Source: Massilia antarctica
GTDB taxonomy: Bacteria > Pseudomonadota > Gammaproteobacteria > Burkholderiales > Burkholderiaceae_D
Assembly (NCBI RefSeq): GCF_015689335.1
Contig: NZ_CP065053.1
Span: 7,254,001-7,318,000 of the forward strand
Length of the DNA stretch: 64,000 nt
Direction: 5' to 3'
Both the position numbers and the translations under genes were made by a program. The notes beneath the pieces are model-generated. The model was not told the DNA's origin and did no database searches. It saw only the letters and a list, made by a program, of their open reading frames with translations. Below, in pieces: positions 46,859 through 54,766 of this stretch (position 1 is its first letter; each line of letters starts with the position of its first letter).

Positions 46859-48856
46859 TTAGCGGGTCAGGGTGAATGATTCAAGGAACTCGTCGACCCT
46901 TGCCGTCGACGCCGGGTCGCTCTTGGAGACGGCCAGCGCCATGTACGTTTTGGAGCCGGCCACGGCAAACCGGGCCGAGCGCATGACCCCGCCCGGGAGC
47001 CGTACCTTGACCTCGCCTCCCGGATGGCCCATGAAAAACAGACTCATCTTTTCACTCACCAGTTCGCCCTCGGCCCCGATCACCGACGCCCGCATCGCGA
47101 GCACAACGAGCTTGGCGTCGAGCGGCGTGTGTCCATAGTCGACCACTTGCACCAGGTAGATCCGTCCTTCCGCCGTGGTGCTCAATTGCCGCGTGACGCC
47201 GCTGCCGGGGCGCGCCTGCAGCGCTTCCGGCGTGGCCACTTCCTGCGGCTTGCCGGGAAAATCGACCGTCATGTTCTTGTCGGGCGAGACCCAGAACCAG
47301 ACATTCGGGTCGACCGGCTTGCTGCGATCGAGATAATGTACCGGGTTGGGAACCTGGCCGTCGCCGAAGCCGTTCCTCTGCAAATGCAGCCCGATCGAGG
47401 CAGTCTGCAGGAAGATGAGCATGCCCGCGCCGAGCTTGACGAGGTTGGAATCGGGGCCGGGCGCCTCGCCGAAATCGTTGTCGCCGTCGCTGCCTCGCAC
47501 GAAGCAATACATGAGCATCGATCCGGTCCAGAACATCAGCGACGCGACGATGACGAAATTTTCCTTGCCCAGCGCGCCTCCGAGGCCGATGGCCAGCATG
47601 AACCCGAGCAGCCACTTGCCGCTCACGTTCACGTCGTGCAGGCGCAGCACCATCAGGCGCACGCAGAAAAACATCAACACGGCGATGGCCGCCAGGATCG
47701 CGGCACTCCCGCCGCGCGACATTTTCGGCGCGATGGCGGCGCTCCCGATAGCCAGCACGACCAGCGGCAAGTACACCGGCAGCGAATACGCCAGCGCGCG
47801 CATGCGGCCGATGCGGCCTCGCATCGAGAAGCCGAACACGCCCGGCGCGTCACCCGCTTCGATCGCCCCGGCGCTGCCGGCGCCTGACGCTGGCGCGCCG
47901 TACACCCCGGCCGGCGCAGCGGTGATGTCGACCCGGCTCAGGAACCACTTGTACAGGGCCCGGTTTTGCTCGAAGGCGTCGGACGGAGCGCGTATCGTCA
48001 TGGCGCACACGGTGCCGTCGATGCGGATGCAGGCGACCAGATAGCGGCTTTCGCATTCGTCGCCGGGAAAGGTGCCGGTAAATTCCATGGCCTTGCCCTT
48101 GACCCGGTCGCCCCAGTCGTCGCCATCGATGTCGTACGGTTCGCCATCCTGCTTCAGGTAGCGCATTTCGTGCTGCACGATCGCCAGGCGCATGCCGACC
48201 CACTGGCGCAGCGAGACGTTGGGACGATGAAGACCGGTCGCTTCGAGCACGCTGCTGCTGTCGTCGCGAAAGCGCAAACCCCTCGGCGTGCGGCTCTGGT
48301 GCCAGCCGGCCGGCACGAAGAAGGCGAGGCCGATGTCGGCGATGGTGACGTTGCGCGGCTTGAGGGCGGCGATGTCGAGCGGTACGCCAGCCTGTTGCCG
48401 TACCGGGGCGGGCGGCGCCTGCGCGGGGACGACCGGTGCCGGCGCAGGCGCCCCCGCCGCGTCGCGCGCCGTGGCGGCGGCCTTGGCCAGCGACGCTTCA
48501 ATGCCCATCCTGAGCCACTCGACCCGCTCGCTGGCGATCTCGAAGACGCGATCGCTCAGGGCGATCCGGATGCCGGCGCCGGGCTGCAGCATGCGCACCA
48601 GATCAAGCCCTTGCAGCGAGATCAGCACGCTGCCTTGCTGTTGGTCGACCCGCTCGCGCACTTGCGCCACCAGGACCGTGCGCTTGCCGTCGCCCGCGGC
48701 ATCGGTCAGATACAACTCGGCGCTGCTCGCGGCGCTGCCGGAAGCGGCTCTGACGGGAACGAAGAAATGCGTGTGCACCAATTTCTTCCAGGCCGGATGC
48801 AAAGATCCATCCGCCTGCGCTGCACTCAGCATCTGCTCAAAAGTTTCCGACGCCAT
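46859..48856 (-). CDS. Multidomain DUF805 membrane protein with extra C-terminal domain (copy 2)
   Basis: 665 residues from ATG 48856 (MASETFEQMLSAAQADGS). It has the same two N-terminal domains as copy 1 (PAWKKLVHTHFFVPV; IGLAFFVPAGWHQSR; AIVQHEMRYLKQDGEPYDID) and a DUF805 region (about 346-480, RLHDVNVSGKW, GSDGDNDFGEAPGPD). Copy 2 adds about 150 C-terminal residues (VWFWVSPDKNMTVDFPGK to EFLESFTLT) that look like an extracytoplasmic alpha/beta domain and are absent from copy 1. The two genes probably arose by duplication. The domain order, soluble-soluble-membrane-soluble, suggests an envelope-associated sensor or scaffold, but this is inference. Confidence 0.82.
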   Translation of the reverse strand: MASETFEQMLSAAQADGSLHPAWKKLVHTHFFVPVRAASGSAASSAELYLTDAAGDGKRTVLVAQVRERVDQQQGSVLISLQGLDLVRMLQPGAGIRIALSDRVFEIASERVEWLRMGIEASLAKAAATARDAAGAPAPAPVVPAQAPPAPVRQQAGVPLDIAALKPRNVTIADIGLAFFVPAGWHQSRTPRGLRFRDDSSSVLEATGLHRPNVSLRQWVGMRLAIVQHEMRYLKQDGEPYDIDGDDWGDRVKGKAMEFTGTFPGDECESRYLVACIRIDGTVCAMTIRAPSDAFEQNRALYKWFLSRVDITAAPAGVYGAPASGAGSAGAIEAGDAPGVFGFSMRGRIGRMRALAYSLPVYLPLVVLAIGSAAIAPKMSRGGSAAILAAIAVLMFFCVRLMVLRLHDVNVSGKWLLGFMLAIGLGGALGKENFVIVASLMFWTGSMLMYCFVRGSDGDNDFGEAPGPDSNLVKLGAGMLIFLQTASIGLHLQRNGFGDGQVPNPVHYLDRSKPVDPNVWFWVSPDKNMTVDFPGKPQEVATPEALQARPGSGVTRQLSTTAEGRIYLVQVVDYGHTPLDAKLVVLAMRASVIGAEGELVSEKMSLFFMGHPGGEVKVRLPGGVMRSARFAVAGSKTYMALAVSKSDPASTARVDEFLESFTLTR

Positions 48857-48955
48857 CGCAACGCGACTTCCAGTAAAAGTTTTCAAAAATAAATAAACGA
48901 TGCCATGTTGCCATGCATTAGCAGGCAAGACAATGGGAATCTTGTCACTACGGGA

Positions 48956-48999
48956 GAAAAACGGAAGCGCTGCCGCGGAACGGGTCCGGCGGCAGCGCT
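48956..48999 (-). terminator. Rho-independent terminator after cheA
   Basis: A 10-bp perfect inverted repeat (48966-48975 with 48990-48999) is followed on the minus strand by TTTTT at 48961-48957. It lies 9 bases after the cheA stop and ends the cheZ-cheA transcript. Confidence 0.85.
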
Positions 49000-49008
49000 G
49001 GGGGACAA

Positions 49009-50913
49009 TCAGGCGGCGACTTTGAGGGTGCCGCGGCAGCCATCCATGAGGAACGACAGGCCGACCACCAGTACCAGCTCGCCTTCGGCCGAGCGCGCGG
49101 TGCCGGTGATGCCGTCGACGCTGATGGCGGTCATCGGCTTGATCACCAGGTCGGCGGTGCCGTCTACCGCTTCCACCGCGAGGATGTACGGCTGCGGCGC
49201 GGCGATGACGATGCCGACTTTTTCGGAACAGGCTTCGTAACCGAGCGAGCTTGCCAGCGAACGCACCGGCAGCGGACGTCCCTGGTCCTTAAGCACCGGC
49301 GCGCCGCCGACGTTCATGAAGTTATCGGGCAGTTCGACCACGCGCTGGACCACCGCCATCGGCAGCGCCAGGGCGGCGCCGGAAGTCGACACCAGCATGG
49401 TCGGCACGATCGACAGTTCGATCGGCAGGCGGATCGCGAACTTGGTGCCGTGGCCGAGCGAGGAATCGATGTGGATCGCGCCACGGTTCTTTTCCACGGC
49501 GGTCTTGACCACGTCCATGCCGACCCCGCGGCCGGACACCGACGACGCTACTTCCTTGGTCGAAAAGCCCGGCAGGAACACCAGCTGGTAGGCTTCTTCG
49601 TCGCTCGGGGCGCCGTTTTCGTTGATCAGGCCTTTTTGCACGGCCTTGCGGCGCAGGGCGTTCGGGTCCATGCCCTTGCCGTCGTCCTGCAGCACGATCA
49701 TGACGCTGTTCGCTTCCTGCCAGGCCTTGAGCGAGATGAATGCCTTGGACGGCTTGCCGGCCGCGAGCCGGTCTTCGGGCGACTCGACCCCGTGGTCGAG
49801 CGCATTTCTCAGCATGTGCACCAGCGGGTCGTACAGGCTGTCGACCACCACGCGGTCGACTTCCGTCTCGGCGCCTTCGATGGTCAGCTCGACGTCCTTG
49901 CCCAGGTCCTTGGCCAGTTCGCGCACCAGGCGCGGGAATTTCTGGAACAGGCGTCCGACCGGCTGCATGCGCGTCGCCAGGGTCGCGCGCTGCAGTTCGG
50001 CCGAATAGCGCGAGGCGCGTTCCAGGGTTTCGGTCAGGGTCGCCATGAGGGTGGCGGCCGGGCCTTCGAATTTGAATTGCAGCAGGCGTTCGAGCAGTAC
50101 GGCGGCCTGGTTGGCGGCCTGCACCGACTCGCCGGCCACTTCGAGCAGGGCGTCGAGCTTGACGGCATCGACGCGGATGCTGTCTTCCTTGGCGGGCGCG
50201 GAGGCGGCGCGGAATTCCTGCACCTTTTCTTCGCGCCGGTCGGCGCCGGCATCAAGGGCCGGCTTGGCGGCGGGTGCGTGTGCGGCGGCGGCAGCCACGG
50301 GAGCGGCCGCGGCTTCAGGAACGGCGGCAGCGGCGGCAGGCTTCTCGGCCGGCGTGTAGGTGCCGGCCGGCGTGACCGAGACGAACATGGCTTCCCAGTC
50401 GAGTCCATCGGCGCCAGGGGCGCTGCCGGATGCGGCGGCGCCAGCCGGGGCGGCGGCGGCCGGCGCGGCGGCGACCGCTGCGGGTGCTGCCGGCGCGGCG
50501 GCGGGGGCCGGCTTGGGCGGCGCATCGCCCTTGCCTTCGATGGCATTGACCAGGATGCGTTCGAGCGAATCGGGCATCGAGGCCAGTTGTTCGGGCCGGG
50601 CGCCGTTCGACAGGTCGGTCAGCTGGTCGGCCACGAAGCCGGATGCCTGCAGCGCCGCTTCGATGGCGATCGGCGTGACCGGCGCGGCGCCGGTGCGCAG
50701 CGCGTCGAACAGGTTCTCGGTCAGGTGGCAGGCCGCCACCAGGGCCGGCAGGTTCATGAAGCCCGCCCCGCCCTTGATCGTGTGGAACGAGCGAAACACC
50801 GCGTTGAGCGTTTCCTTATTGTTCGGGTCGCGCTCGAGGGCGAGCAAGTGTTCTTCTACGTTGACTGCCAGATCCATCGCCTCGACGACGAAATCCTTGA
50901 GCATATCGTCCAT
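49009..50913 (-). CDS. cheA: Chemotaxis histidine kinase CheA, without a visible P2 domain
   Basis: 634 residues. The HPt domain has the phosphoacceptor His44 in RSFHTIKGGAGF. After an Ala/Pro-rich linker (about 130-235) come the dimerisation domain (KEDSIRVDAVKLDALLEVAGE), the HATPase domain (LRNALDHGVESPEDR, DDGKGMD, SGRGVGMDVV) and a CheW-like P5 domain. I see no CheY/CheB-binding P2 domain; the linker replaces it. Its ATG overlaps the cheZ stop (TAATG), so the two are translationally coupled. No cheW, cheY, receptor or flagellar gene is nearby, so its partners lie elsewhere. Confidence 0.93.
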   Translation of the reverse strand: MDDMLKDFVVEAMDLAVNVEEHLLALERDPNNKETLNAVFRSFHTIKGGAGFMNLPALVAACHLTENLFDALRTGAAPVTPIAIEAALQASGFVADQLTDLSNGARPEQLASMPDSLERILVNAIEGKGDAPPKPAPAAAPAAPAAVAAAPAAAAPAGAAASGSAPGADGLDWEAMFVSVTPAGTYTPAEKPAAAAAVPEAAAAPVAAAAAHAPAAKPALDAGADRREEKVQEFRAASAPAKEDSIRVDAVKLDALLEVAGESVQAANQAAVLLERLLQFKFEGPAATLMATLTETLERASRYSAELQRATLATRMQPVGRLFQKFPRLVRELAKDLGKDVELTIEGAETEVDRVVVDSLYDPLVHMLRNALDHGVESPEDRLAAGKPSKAFISLKAWQEANSVMIVLQDDGKGMDPNALRRKAVQKGLINENGAPSDEEAYQLVFLPGFSTKEVASSVSGRGVGMDVVKTAVEKNRGAIHIDSSLGHGTKFAIRLPIELSIVPTMLVSTSGAALALPMAVVQRVVELPDNFMNVGGAPVLKDQGRPLPVRSLASSLGYEACSEKVGIVIAAPQPYILAVEAVDGTADLVIKPMTAISVDGITGTARSAEGELVLVVGLSFLMDGCRGTLKVAA

Positions 50914-51761
50914 TAGAATCCCAGATCGGCAAGTAAGTCATCAACATTGTCTTGATCGAGTGCGATGGACGGGAACGACGGACCCGACATCAGCGCTGGC
51001 TTGTGCAACAGTTTTTCGCGGACAGCCGGCGGCGCATTGTCGCGCAGCAGCTCGGCCAGTTCGTGTTCCACCGTCTTGGTGATGATCACCACTTTCTTGA
51101 TCAGCTGGCCCGTGATGTCCTGGAAGTCCTGGGCCATCATGATGTCGAGCAGGCGCGCTTTTTCGGCTTCGGTGGCGTCGGTGACGGTCTGGGCAAAGGC
51201 GCGCGAGTCGCCGGCCAGGGTCTTGAACTCGTCGATGCTGAGCTTGCCGGCGAACAGGTCGGCCCAGCGCGTGTCCATGACCTTGGCCTTCTTCGACAGC
51301 ACGTCCTGCGCCGGCATGCCTTCGTCGAGCGTGTTGAGGACCTTGTTGGCGGCCTGCTCGGTCAGGCTGGCGACGTATTCGAGGCGGTCCTGGGCATCGA
51401 CGATCTGGGTCGACGCTTCCGACAGGGCCTTGTCGTAGCCCAGTTCGCGCAGCGAGTCGTGCAGCAGGCGCACGATACCGCCGAGGCGCTCGAACATGGG
51501 CTTGCCGTGTTCGTCGGTTTCGACGGCGCCGCCTTCCGCGTCCGGGGCGGCGGCTGCGACGGCAGGAGCGGCAATGGCGGCGGCGGCGGCCGCGGGCGCG
51601 GGCTCGGCGGGACGGGTTGAAGCGACCTGGTCGAACAATGCTTCCATATCGTCTTCGGCAGCGGCGGCGGGCGCCGGCGCAACTGCGGGCGCCGGTTCGC
51701 TGCTGCGCTGCGCGGACACTTCCTCGAATAATGCGTCGAAATCATCAGCGGCGTCGGTCAT
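50913..51761 (-). CDS. cheZ: Chemotaxis phosphatase CheZ
   Basis: 282 residues from ATG 51761. The N-terminal 80 residues are an Ala/Pro-rich tail with two related motifs (DDFDALFEEVSAQR and DDMEALFDQVASTR). The CheZ helical core has the catalytic Gln and Asp in MAQDFQDITGQLIKKV, and the C-terminus QDNVDDLLADLGF is the CheY-binding peptide. It dephosphorylates CheY-P. The extended N-terminus with DLF-type repeats is unusual and resembles its own C-terminal peptide in spirit. It shares one base with cheA. Confidence 0.93.
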   Translation of the reverse strand: MTDAADDFDALFEEVSAQRSSEPAPAVAPAPAAAAEDDMEALFDQVASTRPAEPAPAAAAAAIAAPAVAAAAPDAEGGAVETDEHGKPMFERLGGIVRLLHDSLRELGYDKALSEASTQIVDAQDRLEYVASLTEQAANKVLNTLDEGMPAQDVLSKKAKVMDTRWADLFAGKLSIDEFKTLAGDSRAFAQTVTDATEAEKARLLDIMMAQDFQDITGQLIKKVVIITKTVEHELAELLRDNAPPAVREKLLHKPALMSGPSFPSIALDQDNVDDLLADLGF

Positions 51762-52083
51762 AGTCCCTGCTTCTCCATGTTTGTAAGGTGTTCGCAATCA
51801 ATCTGCTGGTGTCTGGTGGTGCCGTGCAAGGTCGGGGCAGAGCATGATGCGCGGCAACATCGCCGGGTTTACGCGAGTTTAGCAGCGTGAAGTGCCCTTG
51901 GTAAATCACTGTGCATGGGTCGCGGCAAAATGGCACGCGAAACTTGTGCCATCGCTAATGAAAACGTGTCTTTGATGTGCAATTGACACTGCGGAGTGTT
52001 GTATTTCGAAGGTGCGGGCTGTGAAATCCCTTACTCCAGGTAAAAACGGGACGACACGATTCTAGTCGAGCTCGCTTGTCAAT
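51762..52083. other. Divergent promoter region between cheZ and the stress protein gene
   Basis: The region upstream of both genes is AT-richer than coding DNA and has no supported small gene. An FNR-type box lies at its right end (next entry). Confidence 0.6.
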
Positions 52084-52097
52084 TTGATCAAGATCAA
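52084..52097. promoter_or_regulatory. Perfect FNR/ANR-type box
   Basis: TTGATCAAGATCAA matches TTGAT-N4-ATCAA exactly. Its centre is about 79 bases before the stress protein ATG at 52170. A TACAAT box at 52132-52137 could be the -10. This implies control by an FNR-type regulator; a Crp/Fnr gene lies at 53834. Confidence 0.8.
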
Positions 52098-52169
52098 AGG
52101 TTTGCGTTCTATCAATCGTCAGATCGCGCACTACAATACAGAATACGACCTGCTGCGGGAGAACTCATC

Positions 52170-52634
52170 ATGTATCGGAAAATTCTGATTACGACCGATG
52201 GCTCGGCGGTATCGAAACACACCGCCTGTGCCGGCGTCAATTTCGCAAAACAGATGGGGGCTGACGTGCTGGCCCTCTACGTGGCGCCCGAGTACCAGTA
52301 CCCGGTGTACGTGGAAATCATCCCGCCTTCCTATCCCAGCGAAGAGGACTATCTGGCGCAGATGCGGCGCGTCGGCCAGGAGCACCTGGGTTCGGTCCTG
52401 CGGGCGGCGCAGGATGCGGGGCTGCGCTGCGAGGGCTTGACGGCCTTTGCCGATGCCGCCGCGCTGAAAATCGTCGAGGTGGCGGAGCAGCACCAGTGCG
52501 ACCTGATCTTCATGGGTTCGCACGGGCGCAGCGGCTGGGGCCAGTTGTTGCTGGGCAGCGTGACGAACAAGGTGCTCTCGCACACCAGCAAGCCGGTGCT
52601 GGTGCACCGGCTGATCAAGGAGCCGGGAACCTAG
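52170..52634 (+). CDS. Universal stress protein (UspA family)
   Basis: 154 residues. MYRKILITTDGSAVSKHTA at the start and the ATP-binding signature MGSHGRSGWGQLLLGSVTNKV near the C-terminus mark an ATP-binding UspA domain. Such proteins respond to starvation or low oxygen. A good ribosome site (GGGAGA) precedes the ATG. With a perfect FNR-type box upstream it is likely induced by oxygen limitation. Confidence 0.92.
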   Translation: MYRKILITTDGSAVSKHTACAGVNFAKQMGADVLALYVAPEYQYPVYVEIIPPSYPSEEDYLAQMRRVGQEHLGSVLRAAQDAGLRCEGLTAFADAAALKIVEVAEQHQCDLIFMGSHGRSGWGQLLLGSVTNKVLSHTSKPVLVHRLIKEPGT

Positions 52635-52794
52635 CAGCCACCTAGCAGGTCTGAGTATGGCGCAAGCGGCAATTTTGCCGTACCCTGTCCCGGACTGCGG
52701 CGGCTCCGCTGGCGCGGGCGCCATCTTGCCGTTCAGTCGACTTTTTTCAGCGGCGTGTTTGCCGTCCCATGCTCACTTATCTGATTGCAATTTT

Positions 52795-53439
52795 ATGATA
52801 CGCATTGTTGTTGCCGATGACCACACGATCATGCGCGAGGGCCTCAAGCGCATCCTCGACGGCGCCCTCGACATCGATATTGTCGGGGAAGCCATCAACG
52901 GCTTTGAAGTGCTGTCGCATGTGCGCCAGGGCGGCTTCGACCTGCTGTTGCTCGATTTATCGATGCCCGGGCGCAGCGGCGTCGACCTGATCCGCCAGAT
53001 CCGCAGCGAAGCGCCCAAGCTGGCCATCCTGATCCTCACCATGCACGAGGAAGAGCAGTACGCCGTGCGCGCCATCCGCGCCGGCGCCCAGGGCTACCTG
53101 ACCAAGGAAAGCGCCGGTACCCAGCTGGTGGGGGCGATCCGCAAGGTGGCCTCGGGGCGGCCCTACATCAGCACCGAAGTGGCCGAACAGCTGGCGCTGA
53201 ACATCATGACACCCAACGAACAGTTGCTGCACAAGCAGTTGTCGGACCGCGAATTCGAAGTCTTTTCATTGTTGGTGGGCGGCAAGTCGATTACCGAGAT
53301 CGCCAACAGCCTGCACCTGAGCGTGAAGACGGTCAGCACCCATAAAACGCGCATCATGCAAAAGATGGGCATGACGTCCTTGTCGGAAATGGTGCAGTAC
53401 GCCGTGGCCCATCGCCTGCTATCGCCATTCAAGACCTGA
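52795..53439 (+). CDS. LuxR/NarL-type response regulator, orphan
   Basis: 214 residues. Receiver domain with Asp54 as the phosphorylation site (LLLDLSMPGRSG) and the acidic pair Asp8-Asp9; the active-site Lys is in GYLTKES. A C-terminal LuxR-type helix-turn-helix (about 148-205) contains LSDREFEVFSLLVGGKSITE and LSVKTVSTHKTRIMQKM. No sensor kinase gene is adjacent, so its kinase is elsewhere. The full-length form resembles RcsB/UvrY-type regulators. TAGGA/TCCTA-type inverted repeats just downstream (53580-53593) could be its binding sites. Confidence 0.92.
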   Translation: MIRIVVADDHTIMREGLKRILDGALDIDIVGEAINGFEVLSHVRQGGFDLLLLDLSMPGRSGVDLIRQIRSEAPKLAILILTMHEEEQYAVRAIRAGAQGYLTKESAGTQLVGAIRKVASGRPYISTEVAEQLALNIMTPNEQLLHKQLSDREFEVFSLLVGGKSITEIANSLHLSVKTVSTHKTRIMQKMGMTSLSEMVQYAVAHRLLSPFKT

Positions 53440-53833
53440 CAGAGGCGAAAAGTTTTAGACACCGGCGCGGTAGTTTCGTGCCGAGAAACCTCAAGTAGAT
53501 CTATTCTGCACCCATCAGTAACACGCGCTCCACATCTCCCCCGCAGCCATGTTTTCACTCTGTGGATCACCACCTCCGCTAGGAATAGTCCTACAATGGC
53601 GCGCCCTGTCCTACTCCCAGATTCAGCGTTCGCTGATATCAATGCCGGACTCGTGTTGGCATACTTAAATCCAGCGATTCGGCTTTCCTGCGGTTTATAA
53701 ATTGTTCTTACGCAAGCTAGCCAGCCGTGCTGTACATCACTTTTGAAGCTCCGGTCGCAGGTCGTTCAGATCGTTGTTCAAGCCTGATACCCGCAGCCTG
53801 AAACTTCGAATTTTCCTTACCCTGGAGATGAGC
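53440..53833. other. Intergenic region upstream of the Crp/Fnr gene
   Basis: About 390 bases with no supported gene. It contains an inverted repeat TAGGAATAGTCCTA (53580-53593) and a further TCCTAC (53609-53614), listed as findings, and the likely Crp/Fnr promoter. I see no terminator after the response regulator. Confidence 0.6.
53580..53593. promoter_or_regulatory. TAGGA-N4-TCCTA inverted repeat
   Basis: TAGGAATAGTCCTA is a palindrome with 5-bp arms and a 4-base spacer, followed 20 bases later by another TCCTAC half-site. LuxR-type response regulators such as RcsB favour sites of this form. A similar element (TAGGACGTCGCCTA at 63575-63588) lies upstream of recQ. Confidence 0.45.
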
Positions 53834-54706
53834 ATGCTGACCACGCCACCGCAAGACACCCGCACCACCACTACGTCGACCATGCATTCCTCTCCGATGG
53901 AAGCAGGCCGGCAGCGTCAGGGCCGCCTCTGGTCCAATCTCAAGGAAGTGTGCGACTTGCTGCACATCAGCGCGGCGGTGTCGATCAACAGCGAAGAACT
54001 GCTGTTCCAGCACGTGCAATTCAAGACCGGCCAGCGCGTCCACACCATCGGCCAGGCCTTCGATACCCTCTACATCGTCAATTCCGGCTTTCTCAAGACC
54101 GTGCTCATCGACGAATTCGGCAACGAACAGGTACTCAGCTTCCCCATGAAGGGCGACATGCTCGGCGTCGACGGCATCCACACCCGCCACTACGCTTCCG
54201 AAGCGGTGGCCCTGTCCGATTGCGACCTGATCTTGCTGCCATTCAAAAAGCTCACGGCCCTCGGCAGGGTGCACCTGGAACTGGAAAATGTCATGTACGG
54301 CGTGATGAGCCGCGAACTGGTGCGCGAACAAGCCATGATCGGCATGCTCGGCGCGCTCAGCGCCGAAGCCCGCGTGGCGCGCTTCCTGGTGTCCCTGGCC
54401 GACCGCTTTGCCGCCATGGGTTATTCCAGCAAGCTGTTCAACCTGCGCATGACGCGCCATGAAATCGGCAGCTACCTGGGCCTGACCCTGGAAACCGTCA
54501 GCCGCACCTTGTCGGCTTTCAATGAAATCGGCCTGATCACGGTCGACCAGCGCACCATCGGCATCAAGGACGCCGATGCGCTCAAAACCCTGCGCCGCCT
54601 GCCGCCATCGCGCTCGCGCGCCAAGCAGAACAGCGCCGCCAAGGCCAAGGCCGAAGCCGAACAACAGGCGGGCGACGGCAAGGTGCTGGCCACCACCACG
54701 GTCTGA
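53834..54706 (+). CDS. Crp/Fnr family regulator with FNR-type recognition helix, lacking iron-sulfur cysteines
   Basis: 290 residues from ATG 53834, chosen because GGAG lies 6 bases upstream; the ATG at 53828 would have no spacing. A cyclic-nucleotide-binding-type fold (about 55-165) is followed by a helix-turn-helix (MTRHEIGSYLGLTLETVSRT). The ETVSR element is the FNR-type Glu..Ser-Arg recognition motif that reads TTGAT. Only two cysteines are visible (KEVCDLL and SDCDLI), so the N-terminal cluster of oxygen-sensing FNR is absent. It ends with a long Ala/Lys/Gln-rich tail. The terminator at 54721 follows. Confidence 0.9.
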   Translation: MLTTPPQDTRTTTTSTMHSSPMEAGRQRQGRLWSNLKEVCDLLHISAAVSINSEELLFQHVQFKTGQRVHTIGQAFDTLYIVNSGFLKTVLIDEFGNEQVLSFPMKGDMLGVDGIHTRHYASEAVALSDCDLILLPFKKLTALGRVHLELENVMYGVMSRELVREQAMIGMLGALSAEARVARFLVSLADRFAAMGYSSKLFNLRMTRHEIGSYLGLTLETVSRTLSAFNEIGLITVDQRTIGIKDADALKTLRRLPPSRSRAKQNSAAKAKAEAEQQAGDGKVLATTTV

Positions 54707-54720
54707 GCAGCTTCCCCATG

Positions 54721-54748
54721 AAAAAGGCGCCCCGCGGGGCGCCTTTTT
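54721..54748. terminator. Bidirectional rho-independent terminator
   Basis: A 13-bp inverted repeat (54721-54733 with 54736-54748) has A-run and T-run flanks and a two-base centre. It lies between the convergent Crp/Fnr gene and the gene at 54767. Confidence 0.9.
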
Positions 54749-54766
54749 TCATTGCATCACATTAGC

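Noticed and set aside
53834..54706. Calling the Crp/Fnr gene an oxygen-sensing Fnr
   Set aside because: The four cysteines of the iron-sulfur site are not present; only two isolated cysteines are seen.
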